Shown: positions 42,912 through 51,330 of the stretch, in pieces
How the letters are laid out: every line of letters begins with the position of its first letter
Position numbering within the stretch: the stretch's first letter is position 1
Source: Streptomyces cyaneofuscatus
GTDB lineage: Bacteria; Actinomycetota; Actinomycetes; Streptomycetales; Streptomycetaceae
Direction of reading: 5' to 3'
Length of the DNA: 64,000 nucleotides
NCBI RefSeq assembly: GCF_000718135.1
Contig: NZ_JOEM01000005.1
Span: forward strand, 124,001-188,000
Program-made: the position numbers and the translations under genes
Notes under the pieces: generated by a model
Told to the model about the DNA's origin: nothing
Database searches by the model: none
Seen by the model: the letters and a program-made list of their open reading frames with translations, nothing else

Positions 42912-44143
42912 TCGCGCCAGTCGGCGGTGAACTCCTCGGGCGTCGTGTCGAGGACCGATCCCATCGCCTGCTCCACCGCCCCGTCCCGCCCGGGATGGGC
43001 CCCCACGGCCGCGTAGAAGGCGGTGAGCTTCTCCTGGCCCCACCGCTCCGCGATGAGTTCGCAGGCCATCCAGGCGCTCTCGTAGGCCCGGGCGAGCTCG
43101 GCGGGGTCGCCGTCGAAGCCGAAGTCCTTGTCGTCGGGGAGTCCGGCGGGTACGTCACCGGCCCGGACCGCGCCCGTCAGCTCCGGGGCGATGAGGTCGG
43201 GGGTGCGGTCCTCGCCCCGGTAGGCGGCCCAGTCGGCGAAGCCCTCGGAGAGCCAGACGGGGGTCGCCGTGGAGGTGCTGGTCCGGGTGGCGACATGGGT
43301 CGTCTCATGGGTCAGGACGACGCGCTGGCCGAAGCTGCCGAGTGAGGCGTACGCCTGCGGGTTGACGATCACCCGGTCCGCGAGGGCGGGCCGCTTGCCG
43401 GTGGTGCCCGCCTCGCCGGTGGTGACGGCGGCGATGCCCCGGTAGCTGGTCTCCGGGGAGCCCAGCAGCCCCGCCATGGACTCCACGGAGTCCGGGACGA
43501 GGACGACGACCCGGCGCGCCCACGGCTGCGGCCAGGCGTCCGACACGGCCGGGACGGCGAGGTCCACGGTGTCCGCGATCTGGCGCAGCTCCTCCTCGGG
43601 CCGCCCGACGCCCAGGACGAGGCTGTGGGCGCCCCGGACGACCTCCACCTCCCCCTGGTGCCAGAGCTGGTCGGAGGCGCCCTTGGCGGGCCGGTCGGCG
43701 CTGACGTACCACCGCTCGCCGTCCCGCATCAGCTCCAGGGTGCGGCGGGCGGCGACGGGCGCGGTGTCGTACCCGTCGATCCGGTAGCGCAGCTCCACCT
43801 CGGCGGTGGCCCAGTCGCCGTCCTCCTCGGTGATGCCCTTCACCTCGTACGCCCAGGACTTCAGGGGTACGTCGGCGAGGTTGGCCAGTTCCGTGCGCTG
43901 GGCGGCCCGCAGCTTCGCGGCGTCGGGGGCCAGCGCGTCGAGGTAGCCCGCCGGGTCCCGGGCGAGGACGGCGGCGGCGCGGCGCTCCAGGGTGGCGTCG
44001 ATCTCCCGGACGGTGAGGGTGGTGTCGGCATCGGCCGGGGCCGCGCAGGCGGAGGCGGTCAGCAGGACGGCGAGCGCGAGGCCCGCCGCACGCCGAGGGA
44101 GCCGAGGGCGTCTCCCTCGCGCATCACGTCCTCGTACGGCCAC
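42887..44143 (-). CDS. Putative lipoprotein gluzincin metallopeptidase (MA-type)
   Basis: Encodes 418 residues from GTG 44143. An Arg-rich N-terminus leads to a signal peptide with lipobox LTASAC (Cys about 33), so the protein is probably exported and lipid-anchored. A zinc site is visible in RVVLTHETTHVATR (H-E-x-x-H) and, about 20 residues on, WLSEGFADWAAY (third ligand Glu). The first about 150 residues form a beta-rich module (DGDWATAEVELRYRIDG). Peptidase MA superfamily proteins of this type are common in actinomycetes and largely uncharacterised. It converges with and overlaps the GT87 gene by 25 bp. Confidence 0.82.
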   Translation of the reverse strand: MAVRGRDARGRRPRLPRRAAGLALAVLLTASACAAPADADTTLTVREIDATLERRAAAVLARDPAGYLDALAPDAAKLRAAQRTELANLADVPLKSWAYEVKGITEEDGDWATAEVELRYRIDGYDTAPVAARRTLELMRDGERWYVSADRPAKGASDQLWHQGEVEVVRGAHSLVLGVGRPEEELRQIADTVDLAVPAVSDAWPQPWARRVVVLVPDSVESMAGLLGSPETSYRGIAAVTTGEAGTTGKRPALADRVIVNPQAYASLGSFGQRVVLTHETTHVATRTSTSTATPVWLSEGFADWAAYRGEDRTPDLIAPELTGAVRAGDVPAGLPDDKDFGFDGDPAELARAYESAWMACELIAERWGQEKLTAFYAAVGAHPGRDGAVEQAMGSVLDTTPEEFTADWRDYLSARLG

Positions 44144-44228
44144 CCTGCCGATCGTACGGTCCGTTCCGGGCGGGGCGATCAGATCCGGGCGCGCGTCAGA
44201 CCGGCGTGCGGCCGGATCCGGCGTGCGG

Positions 44229-45257
44229 TCAGATCCGGGTCACCGAGGAGACGGGCATCATCCCGACGGGGTCGTAGCGGATCGCGGCGCCCGGGTAGGG
44301 GGCGTGGATGACCTGGCCGTTGCCCACGTACATCCCGATGTGGCTGGCGTCGGCGCGGTAGGCGACCAGGTCGCCGGGCTGGGCCTGGGAGAGCGGCACC
44401 ATGCGTCCCGCGTACCGCTGGGCCTGCGAGGTGCGGGGCAGGCTCACCCCCGCCTGGGCGTAGGCCCACTGCATGAGGCCGGAACAGTCGAAGCCGGAGG
44501 GCCCGTTGGCGCCCCACACATACGGCTTGCCGAGCGCCTGGCGTACGGCGGCGACGGCGGACATCGCCCGGGCCGAGCCGGGGGCGACGCCGGAGAGGTC
44601 GGGGGCGCCGTCGCGGCCGGAGCGGGAGACCCGGTCGAAGGAGGCGCGGTCCTCGGCGGGCAGCGAGGCCAGCAGTTGCCGGGCCTGGCGGAGCTTGGCC
44701 TCGACGGATCTCTTGTGGCGGGTGACGGCGGCCCGGTTGCGCTCCAGCTCGGTGAGGGCGCGGGAGGCCTCGGCGCGGGTCTGGGCGACGCTGCGCTGGG
44801 CGTGGCGGAGCTTGTCCAGGGTCAGCGCCTGGCGCGCGCCGGCCCGGTCGAGGGCGGCGGCCCGCTCCAGGTAGGTGTCCGGGTCGGAGGAGAGCAGCAG
44901 GGCGAGCGCGGGGTCAATGCCACCGGTGCGGTACTGGGCGCCCGCCATCGCGCCGAGCGAGTTGCGCATCCGGTTGATGGACTCCTGGCCGCGGGCCGCC
45001 GCGTCCTGGGCCCGGTCCGCCTCGCCGCGCAGCCGGTCCACCCGCTCCCCGGCCTCGTTGTAGAGCTCGGTGGCCTTCTCGGCCTCGCCGTAGAGCCGGT
45101 CGACGGCCGCCTTGGCGCTCTCGCGGGTGTCCTTCGGGTCGGCGTTCGCGGGGGCCCCGGTCAGGGTCGCGGCCGCGGTGGCGGCGGCCGCTGTGACGAC
45201 CGTGACGCGGACGCCCCGATGGAGGCCGGACTGGGTGGGACGGCGATGGGACACCAC
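44229..45257 (-). CDS. NlpC/P60 cell-wall hydrolase (second of a pair)
   Basis: Encodes 342 residues from GTG 45257, chosen because the ribosome site and V-V-S-H-R-R start line up with V-A-S-H-R-R of the paralogue at 45500; GTG 45269 is also in frame. A signal peptide ends near ANADPKD. Residues about 35-215 are coiled-coil helices (EKATELYNEAGERVDRLRGE). The C-terminal NlpC/P60 domain has catalytic Cys in FDCSGLMQWAY and His in DASHIGMYVGNGQVIHAP. It should cleave within peptidoglycan stem peptides outside the membrane. Tandem with the next gene; no separate riboswitch was seen. Confidence 0.93.
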   Translation of the reverse strand: MVSHRRPTQSGLHRGVRVTVVTAAAATAAATLTGAPANADPKDTRESAKAAVDRLYGEAEKATELYNEAGERVDRLRGEADRAQDAAARGQESINRMRNSLGAMAGAQYRTGGIDPALALLLSSDPDTYLERAAALDRAGARQALTLDKLRHAQRSVAQTRAEASRALTELERNRAAVTRHKRSVEAKLRQARQLLASLPAEDRASFDRVSRSGRDGAPDLSGVAPGSARAMSAVAAVRQALGKPYVWGANGPSGFDCSGLMQWAYAQAGVSLPRTSQAQRYAGRMVPLSQAQPGDLVAYRADASHIGMYVGNGQVIHAPYPGAAIRYDPVGMMPVSSVTRI

Positions 45258-45402
45258 AGGAAGCCGCACTTCCTTCCGCTGACGCAGTTGACGCAGGAAC
45301 GCGCGGGTCCGTACGGGGAGCCGCGCAGCAGCCAGACAGTAATCGGACGACTACCGGGCGGCCAAAGACCCCGGCGGTGGCGGAAGGGGCGTCGAAACGG
45401 CG

Positions 45403-45439
45403 CTGCCCCGCCGGTGACCTCGGTCTCCGGGCGGGGCAG
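45403..45439 (-). terminator. Terminator between the two NlpC/P60 genes
   Basis: CTGCCCCGCC (45403-45412) pairs with GGCGGGGCAG (45430-45439), with further pairing inside the loop (GGTGACC/GGTCTCC region). It lies 61 bp past the stop of the upstream NlpC/P60 gene and suggests separate transcripts. Confidence 0.65.
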
Positions 45440-45499
45440 GGCGTCAGTGCGGGGTGGGGCGATTCCCTCGTTCGGGCGTCGCTCCGGGCGGGCGTGGCG

Positions 45500-46534
45500 T
45501 CAGATGCGGACGCCGAACTGGAAGGTGCCCATGTAGTCCATCGACTCGTAGCGGACGACGGTGCCCGGCTTCGGGGCGTGCAGGATCTGGTTGTTGCCGG
45601 CGTAGAAGCCGACGTGCGACAGGCCGTTGAAGAAGACCAGGTCGCCCGGGCGGAGCTGGCTGCGGCCGATCTTCGTGCCGTCGTTCTGCTGGGTGTACGT
45701 GGTCCGGGAGATGCCGACACCGGCCTGCGCGAAGGCCCACTGGGTCAGCCCGGAGCAGTCGTAGGAGTTGGGGCCCGAGCCGCCGGAGACGTAGGGCTTG
45801 CCGAGCTGGGTGGCGGCGGCGCTGAGGGCGGCGGCTCCGCGGCCCGAAGCGGGGGCCTCGTTGCCGAGATCGACCCGCTCGCTGGTGGCGCGGCTGGCGC
45901 GGTCCTTCGCCTCTTCCTCCTGGGCGATCTTCGCCCGCTCGGCGGCGGTCAGGCTGTTGAGCAGCCGCTGCGCGTCGGCCAGCTTGCCCTGGTACTTCTT
46001 CTTGTTCTCGCCGAGCGCCTTGCGGACGTCGGCGAGGTCGCCGAGTTTGTCCTGGGCTTCCTTGCGCTGCTGGGCGAGGGTGCGCTGCTTGGCCTGGATC
46101 TTCTGCAGCGACTCCGTCTGCTTGACCGTCAGCTGGTCGAGCGCGGAGGCCTGGTCGAGGAAGCTGTCCGGGTCCGAGGCGAGGAAGAGGGCGACCGAGG
46201 GGTCGATACCGCCGGAGCGGTACTGCGCGGTGGCGATCGAACCCAGCTCGCCGCGCAGGTCGTTGAGCTCGTCCTGACCCCGGGCGACCTTGTCCTGCAG
46301 CGCGTCGACCTGCTTCTTGAGCTTGTCCTGCTGCTCCTTGGCGCCGTTGTACTTCTCGGTGGCGGCCTCGGCCTCGTGGTAGAGCTTGTCGACCTTCGCC
46401 TTGACCTCGTTCTTGGTCGGCTTGGGGTCGGCGTGGGCGGCCTGGGAGGTCAGGGCAACGGCCGCGGCGGCGGTCGCGGTGAGCACGGTCACGCGGGTGC
46501 GGCTCGGCTGCTTGGGACGACGGTGGGACGCCAC
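45500..46534 (-). CDS. NlpC/P60 cell-wall hydrolase (riboswitch-linked)
   Basis: Encodes 344 residues from GTG 46534, nine bases after AAGGAG. The signal peptide ends near AAHADPKP. A long coiled coil (about 40-220, EKYNGAKEQQDKLKKQVDAL) precedes the NlpC/P60 domain: YDCSGLTQWAFAQAGVG with the nucleophile Cys, LRPGDLVFFNGLSHVGFYAG with His, NQILHAPKPG. It is a secreted D,L-endopeptidase. A structured leader with c-di-AMP riboswitch features lies between its promoter and start, as for several streptomycete wall hydrolases. Confidence 0.94.
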   Translation of the reverse strand: MASHRRPKQPSRTRVTVLTATAAAAVALTSQAAHADPKPTKNEVKAKVDKLYHEAEAATEKYNGAKEQQDKLKKQVDALQDKVARGQDELNDLRGELGSIATAQYRSGGIDPSVALFLASDPDSFLDQASALDQLTVKQTESLQKIQAKQRTLAQQRKEAQDKLGDLADVRKALGENKKKYQGKLADAQRLLNSLTAAERAKIAQEEEAKDRASRATSERVDLGNEAPASGRGAAALSAAATQLGKPYVSGGSGPNSYDCSGLTQWAFAQAGVGISRTTYTQQNDGTKIGRSQLRPGDLVFFNGLSHVGFYAGNNQILHAPKPGTVVRYESMDYMGTFQFGVRI

Positions 46535-46557
46535 GAAGGCGAGCTCCTTCTTCCTCA

Positions 46558-46665
46558 GAGCCGCCTACCGGGCTGTGGGGAAGAATCCCCGGCTCCGTAC
46601 ACTCACGGACTCGGCGGTTCCTTCGCCGTCACCCCCAATGGGTGATCAACCGTGCGAAGGTTCGA
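46558..46665 (-). ncRNA. Probable c-di-AMP (ydaO/yuaA) riboswitch
   Basis: On the minus strand the leader contains GGGGGTGACGGCGAAGG, AACCGCCGAGTCCG, CGGAGCCGGGGA and finally ACAGCCCGGTAGGCGG, which resembles the 3' conserved piece of streptomycete ydaO aptamers. The transcript runs about 130 nt to the NlpC/P60 start. The aptamer looks shorter than usual and a clear GGGGTGAA element with following AAC bulge was not found, so it may be a compact variant. Wall hydrolase genes are the usual targets in this genus. Confidence 0.55.
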
Positions 46666-46671
46666 GGCCTG

Positions 46672-46701
46672 ACCCTAGTGACCCTCTTGTGATCAGTTCA
46701 A
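46672..46701 (-). promoter_or_regulatory. Promoter of the riboswitch-NlpC/P60 gene
   Basis: On the minus strand TTGAAC (46696-46701) and TAGGGT (46672-46677) are separated by 18 bp. A perfect inverted repeat AAATCCT-GTG-AGGATTT (46700-46716) overlaps the -35 end, so a repressor or activator may bind there. Confidence 0.6.
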
Positions 46702-46823
46702 ATCCTCACAGGATTTTTCTTGTCACATCAGGCACTTCTTTACTCTCACTCCACCACGTGTAGTGGCGACTTGACGGTACGTTCCCAAAAATCCGGCATG
46801 CCACACATGTCGCACAACTGTGC

Positions 46824-48185
46824 CTAGACGCGCGAAAGGCGCTTCAGGAGCAAGACGGACGCGACGGGCCGGGCCCCGGCCTTGGCCACCCCGTCCGCCA
46901 CCTCGCGGTCGGTGGAGACGACCACGACAGGCCTCCCCGGCGGTTCCGCGCGGGCCAGTTGACGGATCAGCTCGTCCGCCGTGACCCCCGCCTTGCTGAA
47001 CAGCACCCGCACCCCGCGCGGCGGCGCGAGCAGCACCGGGGCGGCCAGCTCGGCGCCGTCGAAGACACAGGTCATCTCGGCACCGGTCTGCGCGGCGAGC
47101 ACCGAGAGGCCGCCCAGCAGCCGCAACCGCTGCTTCTCCAGCGGCATCTGGGGATAGCCGGTCTTGGTGACGTTGTAGCCGTCCACGATGAGATGTGCCT
47201 GCGGGAGTGCCAGCAGTTGGTCGAGCAGCGCCGGGTCGGTGTCCGAAAGCGCCCTGGCGGCGATGTCCTTGGGCGACATCCGGCCCGGCTCCACCGCGTC
47301 CACGCTGTCGGCCGGCCGGGCCGTCACCGGGGGCAGGGCCAGCTCGCGCCGGAGCCCCGAGGCCGCGTCCAGGACCGTGTCGAGCAGCAGCCGCAGCCGC
47401 ATGTCCTCCATCGAGCGCCCCTCACGGGAGGCTCTGCGGCCCGCCTCCACGGCCGCCTCGGCCTCGCCGAGCCGGTGCTTGAGCCGGCGGGACTCGCTCT
47501 CGGCGGCGGAGAGCTGGGCGGCCGCCTCGGCGCGCTGGGCCTCCGCCTCGGCGGTGGAGCGGCGCAGGGCGGCCTCGCCGCGCTTCACCTCGCTCTGCGC
47601 GGAGCGGAGCTTGCGGTGGAGCGACTCGGACTCCTTGCGGGCCGCGTCCAGCTCGGCGCGGAGCCGCTCGGTCTCGCTACGGGTGTGGGCGCGCGCCCGC
47701 TCCAGCTCCTCGCGCAGCTGGACCAGTTCGCGCCGGGTCTCCTCGCCCACCCGTTCCGCGTCGGCCCGCTGGACCTCCTCGCCGGCCGCCTCGACCAGCT
47801 TGACCCAGCCCACCGGGCGCAGCACATAGGCGGCGGCGGCCACATCGACGGGGTCGGCGGCCGCGGGCGGCGACCCGGCCTCCAGCGCACCGGCCAGCTC
47901 CGGCTGGGCCTGGCTCAGCCGCTCACCGATGCGCTGCCGGAAGAGCGGCTCGCTCTCCAGGGCGGCGGCCATCGCGTTCCCGGCGAACTTGGCCCGCCGG
48001 GTCGGGGTGAACCGGGCATACTGCCGCAACTGGGCGGGCAGTTCGGCGACGGTCAGGCCGCCGAAGGCGTCCGCGACCAGGGCGATGACCCGCCGCCGTA
48101 CGCCTTCGGGCAGCGGGCGGTCGAGCGCCTCTGCACCGCCGTCGGCCGCATCGGCCGGTTCGGCGCCGCTGGTCGGCTGATCCAC
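46824..48185 (-). CDS. NYN-domain (YacP-like) RNase-fold protein with coiled coil
   Basis: Encodes 453 residues from GTG 48185. Residues 30-130 are a helical N-terminal region, about 135-275 a long Arg/Glu-rich coiled coil (ELERARAHTRSETERLRAEL). The C-terminal NYN domain (about 325-453) has HLIVDGYNVTKTGYPQMPLE with a metal Asp, MTCVFDGAEL and VVVVSTDREVADG, the acidic cluster of PIN-like nucleases. YacP/Rae1 homologues cut mRNA on the ribosome. A role in RNA turnover is inferred from the fold. Confidence 0.85.
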   Translation of the reverse strand: MDQPTSGAEPADAADGGAEALDRPLPEGVRRRVIALVADAFGGLTVAELPAQLRQYARFTPTRRAKFAGNAMAAALESEPLFRQRIGERLSQAQPELAGALEAGSPPAAADPVDVAAAAYVLRPVGWVKLVEAAGEEVQRADAERVGEETRRELVQLREELERARAHTRSETERLRAELDAARKESESLHRKLRSAQSEVKRGEAALRRSTAEAEAQRAEAAAQLSAAESESRRLKHRLGEAEAAVEAGRRASREGRSMEDMRLRLLLDTVLDAASGLRRELALPPVTARPADSVDAVEPGRMSPKDIAARALSDTDPALLDQLLALPQAHLIVDGYNVTKTGYPQMPLEKQRLRLLGGLSVLAAQTGAEMTCVFDGAELAAPVLLAPPRGVRVLFSKAGVTADELIRQLARAEPPGRPVVVVSTDREVADGVAKAGARPVASVLLLKRLSRV

Positions 48186-48224
48186 CGTCCGTCACCCCAT
48201 AGATATGTCTGTCGGTGCGCTCCC

Positions 48225-48467
48225 TCAGGAGGCGGCACCCGGCCTGTCCACCAGTTCGATCTGGTCCACCGCGTTGCACCAACGACAGCGGACCGACTCG
48301 ATGGTCTCACTGACCACCTCCCGCTCCTCGACACTGGACTCACCGGCCAGGTCGAGGTGCACGTACTCCACGACCTTGGAGGACCGCGTCACGTCGAAGC
48401 GCGTGAGATTGCCGCACAGGGTGCAGCGCCAGCGGGTCGAGTCCGTCGGCAGGGGAACCGTCGTCAT
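48225..48467 (-). CDS. Small zinc-ribbon protein
   Basis: Encodes 80 residues from ATG 48467. Two cysteine pairs, C15-T-L-C18 and C61-R-W-C64, flank a beta-rich centre (TRFDVTRSSKVVEYVHLDLA), the layout of a zinc ribbon. No other domain. It starts 195 bp before the divergent rhomboid gene and stops 39 bp before the NYN gene, so the two minus-strand genes may be co-transcribed. Function unknown; RNA or protein binding is plausible. Confidence 0.75.
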   Translation of the reverse strand: MTTVPLPTDSTRWRCTLCGNLTRFDVTRSSKVVEYVHLDLAGESSVEEREVVSETIESVRCRWCNAVDQIELVDRPGAAS

Positions 48468-48661
48468 CGTCTGCGTCCTCTTTCGTCGTCTCCAGGAGCC
48501 CGCGCCGGGCGCGCCGCCGCGACTCCACCTGTCTACGTCAAGGATCTCGCGGTGCGCCGTCGAACTGCGGAAGTCCTGGCGTAACCCTACGGCCTCGCGT
48601 ATAGGCATCGGCACGGCGAGGCGCTCCGTCCCGTTCTCGCCCTGTACGTCATGCTCTGTAC

Positions 48662-49426
48662 ATGATCGACCTACGGCGGTTCGACTGGCGGACCTCGGCC
48701 GGGAGGGTCCGGGACAGCGCGGCGGGCGGGACCGTGGGCGGGGCACCGGTGACGTACGGGCTGATCGCCCTGTGCTGCGCGATCTTCCTGATCAGCCCGC
48801 TCTCCGGCTTCGGCGGCGCCTCCTACGGCAGCCAGGACGCGCTGCTCGCCGCGCAGGCCGGGTACTTCGAGCGGTGGGGCGTGATCCCGGCCGAGCTGTG
48901 GGAGGGCTCTGCGCGCGCCCTGCTCACCCCGTTCACCGCGCTGTTCGTGCACGGCAGCTGGCTGCACCTGCTGGGCAACCTGCTCTTCCTGTACGTGTTC
49001 GGGGCGATGACCGAGGAACGCATGGGCCGGGTGCAGTTCGCCCTTTTCTACGTGGGGTGCGGCTATCTGGCGCTGGTCTGCTACGCGGCGGTGCACGCGG
49101 ACTCGGAGCAGACGCTGGTCGGGGCGTCGGGCGCGATCTCGGCGGTGCTCGGCGCGTTCCTGTACCTGTTCCCCAAGGCCCGGGTGACCAGCCTGTTCCC
49201 GTTCCTCTTCTTCCTGCCGCTGCGCTTTCCCGCCTGGATCGTGCTGGTCTTCTGGTTCGGGCTCCAGTGGGCAGCCGCCCAGGCGGCGGACGCGGGGCCG
49301 GGGGTGGCGTATCTGGCGCATGTGGCGGGGTTCGCGGCGGGGTTCCTCTACGCCTGGGGACGCTATCGGGGTGGGGCTAGAGTGAAGGTTCCAGCCACGG
49401 CCACCGAGGGAGACAGCCAGCCGTGA
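48662..49426 (+). CDS. Rhomboid-family intramembrane serine protease
   Basis: Encodes 254 residues with about six membrane helices. The rhomboid features are the second-helix LTPFTALFVHGSWLHLLGNL (with the conserved H-x2-N region), catalytic Ser in VGASGAISAVLGAF and His in LAHVAGFAAGFLY. It would cleave transmembrane substrates. No ribosome site is clear and TACGTC/TACATG lie just upstream of the ATG, so the message may be leaderless. The next gene overlaps by 4 bp (GTGA). Confidence 0.9.
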   Translation: MIDLRRFDWRTSAGRVRDSAAGGTVGGAPVTYGLIALCCAIFLISPLSGFGGASYGSQDALLAAQAGYFERWGVIPAELWEGSARALLTPFTALFVHGSWLHLLGNLLFLYVFGAMTEERMGRVQFALFYVGCGYLALVCYAAVHADSEQTLVGASGAISAVLGAFLYLFPKARVTSLFPFLFFLPLRFPAWIVLVFWFGLQWAAAQAADAGPGVAYLAHVAGFAAGFLYAWGRYRGGARVKVPATATEGDSQP

Positions 49427-49704
49427 TCACCGCGATCGTGCTCATCAAGACCAGCGTGGACCGGATTCCGGAGATCGCCGAGGCCATCGCCGCGCTGGAC
49501 AGTGTCAGCGAGGTCTTCTCCGTCACCGGCACCTACGATCTGATCGCCATGGTCCGGGTCGCCCGCCACGACGACCTCGCCGATGTCATCCCCGGCCGGA
49601 TCAGCAAGATCCCGGGCGTCGAGGGCACGGACACGCATGTGGCGTTCCGTACGTACTCCCAGCACGACCTGGAAGCGGCGTTCGCCATCGGCCTGGACGC
49701 GTAG
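49423..49704 (+). CDS. Lrp/AsnC ligand-binding (RAM) domain protein
   Basis: Encodes 93 residues from GTG 49423, overlapping the rhomboid gene. It is a stand-alone RAM domain: ITAIVLIKTSVDRIPEIAEA, SVSEVFSVTGTYDLIAMVRV (about 28-47) and GTDTHVAFRTYSQHDLE. No DNA-binding part, so it acts as an amino-acid or metabolite sensor, perhaps modulating a full-length Lrp. A perfect terminator follows. Confidence 0.92.
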   Translation: MITAIVLIKTSVDRIPEIAEAIAALDSVSEVFSVTGTYDLIAMVRVARHDDLADVIPGRISKIPGVEGTDTHVAFRTYSQHDLEAAFAIGLDA

Positions 49705-49717
49705 GACCACACTTTTT

Positions 49718-49752
49718 CGGCCGGGGACAGGCGCGCTGCCTGTCCCCGGCCG
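49718..49752. terminator. Bidirectional terminator
   Basis: CGGCCGGGGACAGGC (49718-49732) pairs perfectly with GCCTGTCCCCGGCCG (49738-49752) around a 5-nt loop. It lies 14 bp after the RAM-domain gene and 24 bp after the end of the aminotransferase gene; the minus-strand side is preceded by TTTTT. Confidence 0.88.
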
Positions 49753-49775
49753 ACGTGTTCGCGTACGGGTGGTCC

Positions 49776-51155
49776 TCAGACCCGGGCGGCCGTGCCCCGG
49801 TCCGGGACGCAGCGGCCGTCCTCGGTGCGGTACTTCCACTGGGCGCCCTCGCGGACCAGCTCGGTGACCGCGCGCAGGAACCGCTCGATGTGCTCGTCGG
49901 GCGTACCGGCGCCGAAGCTGACCCGGATCGCGTTGAGGGACCGCTCGCCCGGCTCGGCCTCGGGGGCGCCGCACTCGCCCGGGTCCTGCGGGTCGCTGCC
50001 GAGGAGGGTGCGGACCAGCGGGTGGGCGCAGAAGAGGCCGTCGCGGACGCCGATGCCGTACTCGGCGGAGAGGGCGGCGGCGAAGTGCGAGCTGTTCCAG
50101 CCGCGCACCACGAAGGAGATGACGCCGACCCGGGGCGCGTCGTCGCCGAAGAGCGAGAGCACCTGGACCTCGGGGACCTGGGCGAGCCCTTCGCGTACCC
50201 GGCGTACCAACTCCTGCTCCCGGGCGACCAGGTTGTCGAAGCCGGCCTCGGTGAGGGCCTTGCAGGCGGAGGCGATGGAGTAGACGCCGATGACGTTGGG
50301 CGAACCGGCCTCGTGGCGGGCGGCCGTGGTGTGCCAGTCGACGTCCACGCCGCCGTCGGCGCGCCGGGCGACCTTGCGGGAGGCGCCGCCGCCGGCGAGG
50401 TACGGCTCGGCGGCCTGGAGCCAGTCGGCGCGGCCGGCGAGGACCCCGGAGCCGAAGGGCGCGTACAGCTTGTGGCCGGAGAACGCGACCCAGTCGACGT
50501 CCAGTTCGGCGATGTCCACGGGGTGGTGCGGGGCGAGCTGCGCGGCGTCGAGGACGATCCGGGCGCCGTGCGCGTGGGCGGCGGCGGCCAGCTCCTTCAC
50601 CGGCCAGAGCTCACCGGTCACGTTGGAGGCGCCGGTGACGCAGACCAGGGCCGGGCCGTAGGGGTCGCGGTCGGCCAGCGCGCGCTCCAGGGTCTCCACC
50701 GCCTGGCCGGGGGTGCGGGGCGCATTGAGGTAGGTGACCTGGGCGTCGCGCCAGGGCAGCAGGGAGGCGTGGTGCTCGGTCTCGTACACGAAGACCTGGC
50801 AGTCGGCGGGGATCGCGGCGGCCAGCAGGTTGAGGGAGTCGGTCGTCGAGCGGGTGAAGACGACCTGGTCCTCCGCGCGGCAGCCGAGGAACTCCGCGAC
50901 CGTGCGGCGGCTGCTCTCGAAGAGGTCGGTGGAGAGCTGCGAGAGGTATCCGGCGCCGCGGTGGACGCTGCCGTAGTACGGGGCGTAAGCGGCGACGTCG
51001 TCCCAGACCCGCTGAAGGGCCGGGGCGCTGGCGGCGTAGTCGAGTGCGGCGTAGGTGACTTCACCGCCGGTGACGAGCGGAACGGTGACATCCTGCCCCA
51101 GAACGGGCAGCGGGGCACAAACCGACGGGTCGATGGCAGCGGTGGAGACAGACAT
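49776..51155 (-). CDS. Class V aminotransferase (cysteine-desulfurase-like)
   Basis: Encodes 459 residues. PLP-fold motifs: FTRSTTDSLNLLAAAIP, YETEHHASLLPW, RIVLDAAQLAPHHPVDIAEL and DWVAFSGHKLYAPFG, whose Lys binds PLP. The C-terminal part has the SufS-like pattern but no conserved Cys loop is obvious, so desulfurase versus another PLP activity is open. The start ATG 51155 has GGGAG upstream. A SAM-IV riboswitch about 175 nt upstream places it under S-adenosylmethionine control, consistent with sulfur amino acid metabolism. Confidence 0.87.
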   Translation of the reverse strand: MSVSTAAIDPSVCAPLPVLGQDVTVPLVTGGEVTYAALDYAASAPALQRVWDDVAAYAPYYGSVHRGAGYLSQLSTDLFESSRRTVAEFLGCRAEDQVVFTRSTTDSLNLLAAAIPADCQVFVYETEHHASLLPWRDAQVTYLNAPRTPGQAVETLERALADRDPYGPALVCVTGASNVTGELWPVKELAAAAHAHGARIVLDAAQLAPHHPVDIAELDVDWVAFSGHKLYAPFGSGVLAGRADWLQAAEPYLAGGGASRKVARRADGGVDVDWHTTAARHEAGSPNVIGVYSIASACKALTEAGFDNLVAREQELVRRVREGLAQVPEVQVLSLFGDDAPRVGVISFVVRGWNSSHFAAALSAEYGIGVRDGLFCAHPLVRTLLGSDPQDPGECGAPEAEPGERSLNAIRVSFGAGTPDEHIERFLRAVTELVREGAQWKYRTEDGRCVPDRGTAARV

Positions 51156-51256
51156 GGCGAACTCCCGTAAAAGGCAGGCGAAATCCAGCGCCGGCGGTAC
51201 GCGGCAGCGCGGGAGGGGAAAGGAAAAATGGTGCGCTGAAGGAGGGCGATGAAGCC

Positions 51257-51277
51257 CTAGCGCATTCGCTTGCTCAC
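51257..51277 (-). CDS. Six-residue upstream frame VSKRMR (possible leader peptide)
   Basis: GTG AGC AAG CGA ATG CGC TAG lies between the SAM-IV aptamer and the aminotransferase gene, with GGGAGCC seven bases upstream of the GTG. A short AGGGC/GCCCT hairpin follows directly. A tiny translated leader could couple the riboswitch to the downstream gene. The evidence is position and ribosome site only. Confidence 0.4.
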   Translation of the reverse strand: MSKRMR

Positions 51278-51330
51278 AAGAGGCTCCCTAGGGACCAGGA
51301 CCCCGGGGGCTGGCGTCCACTGGACGCCGA

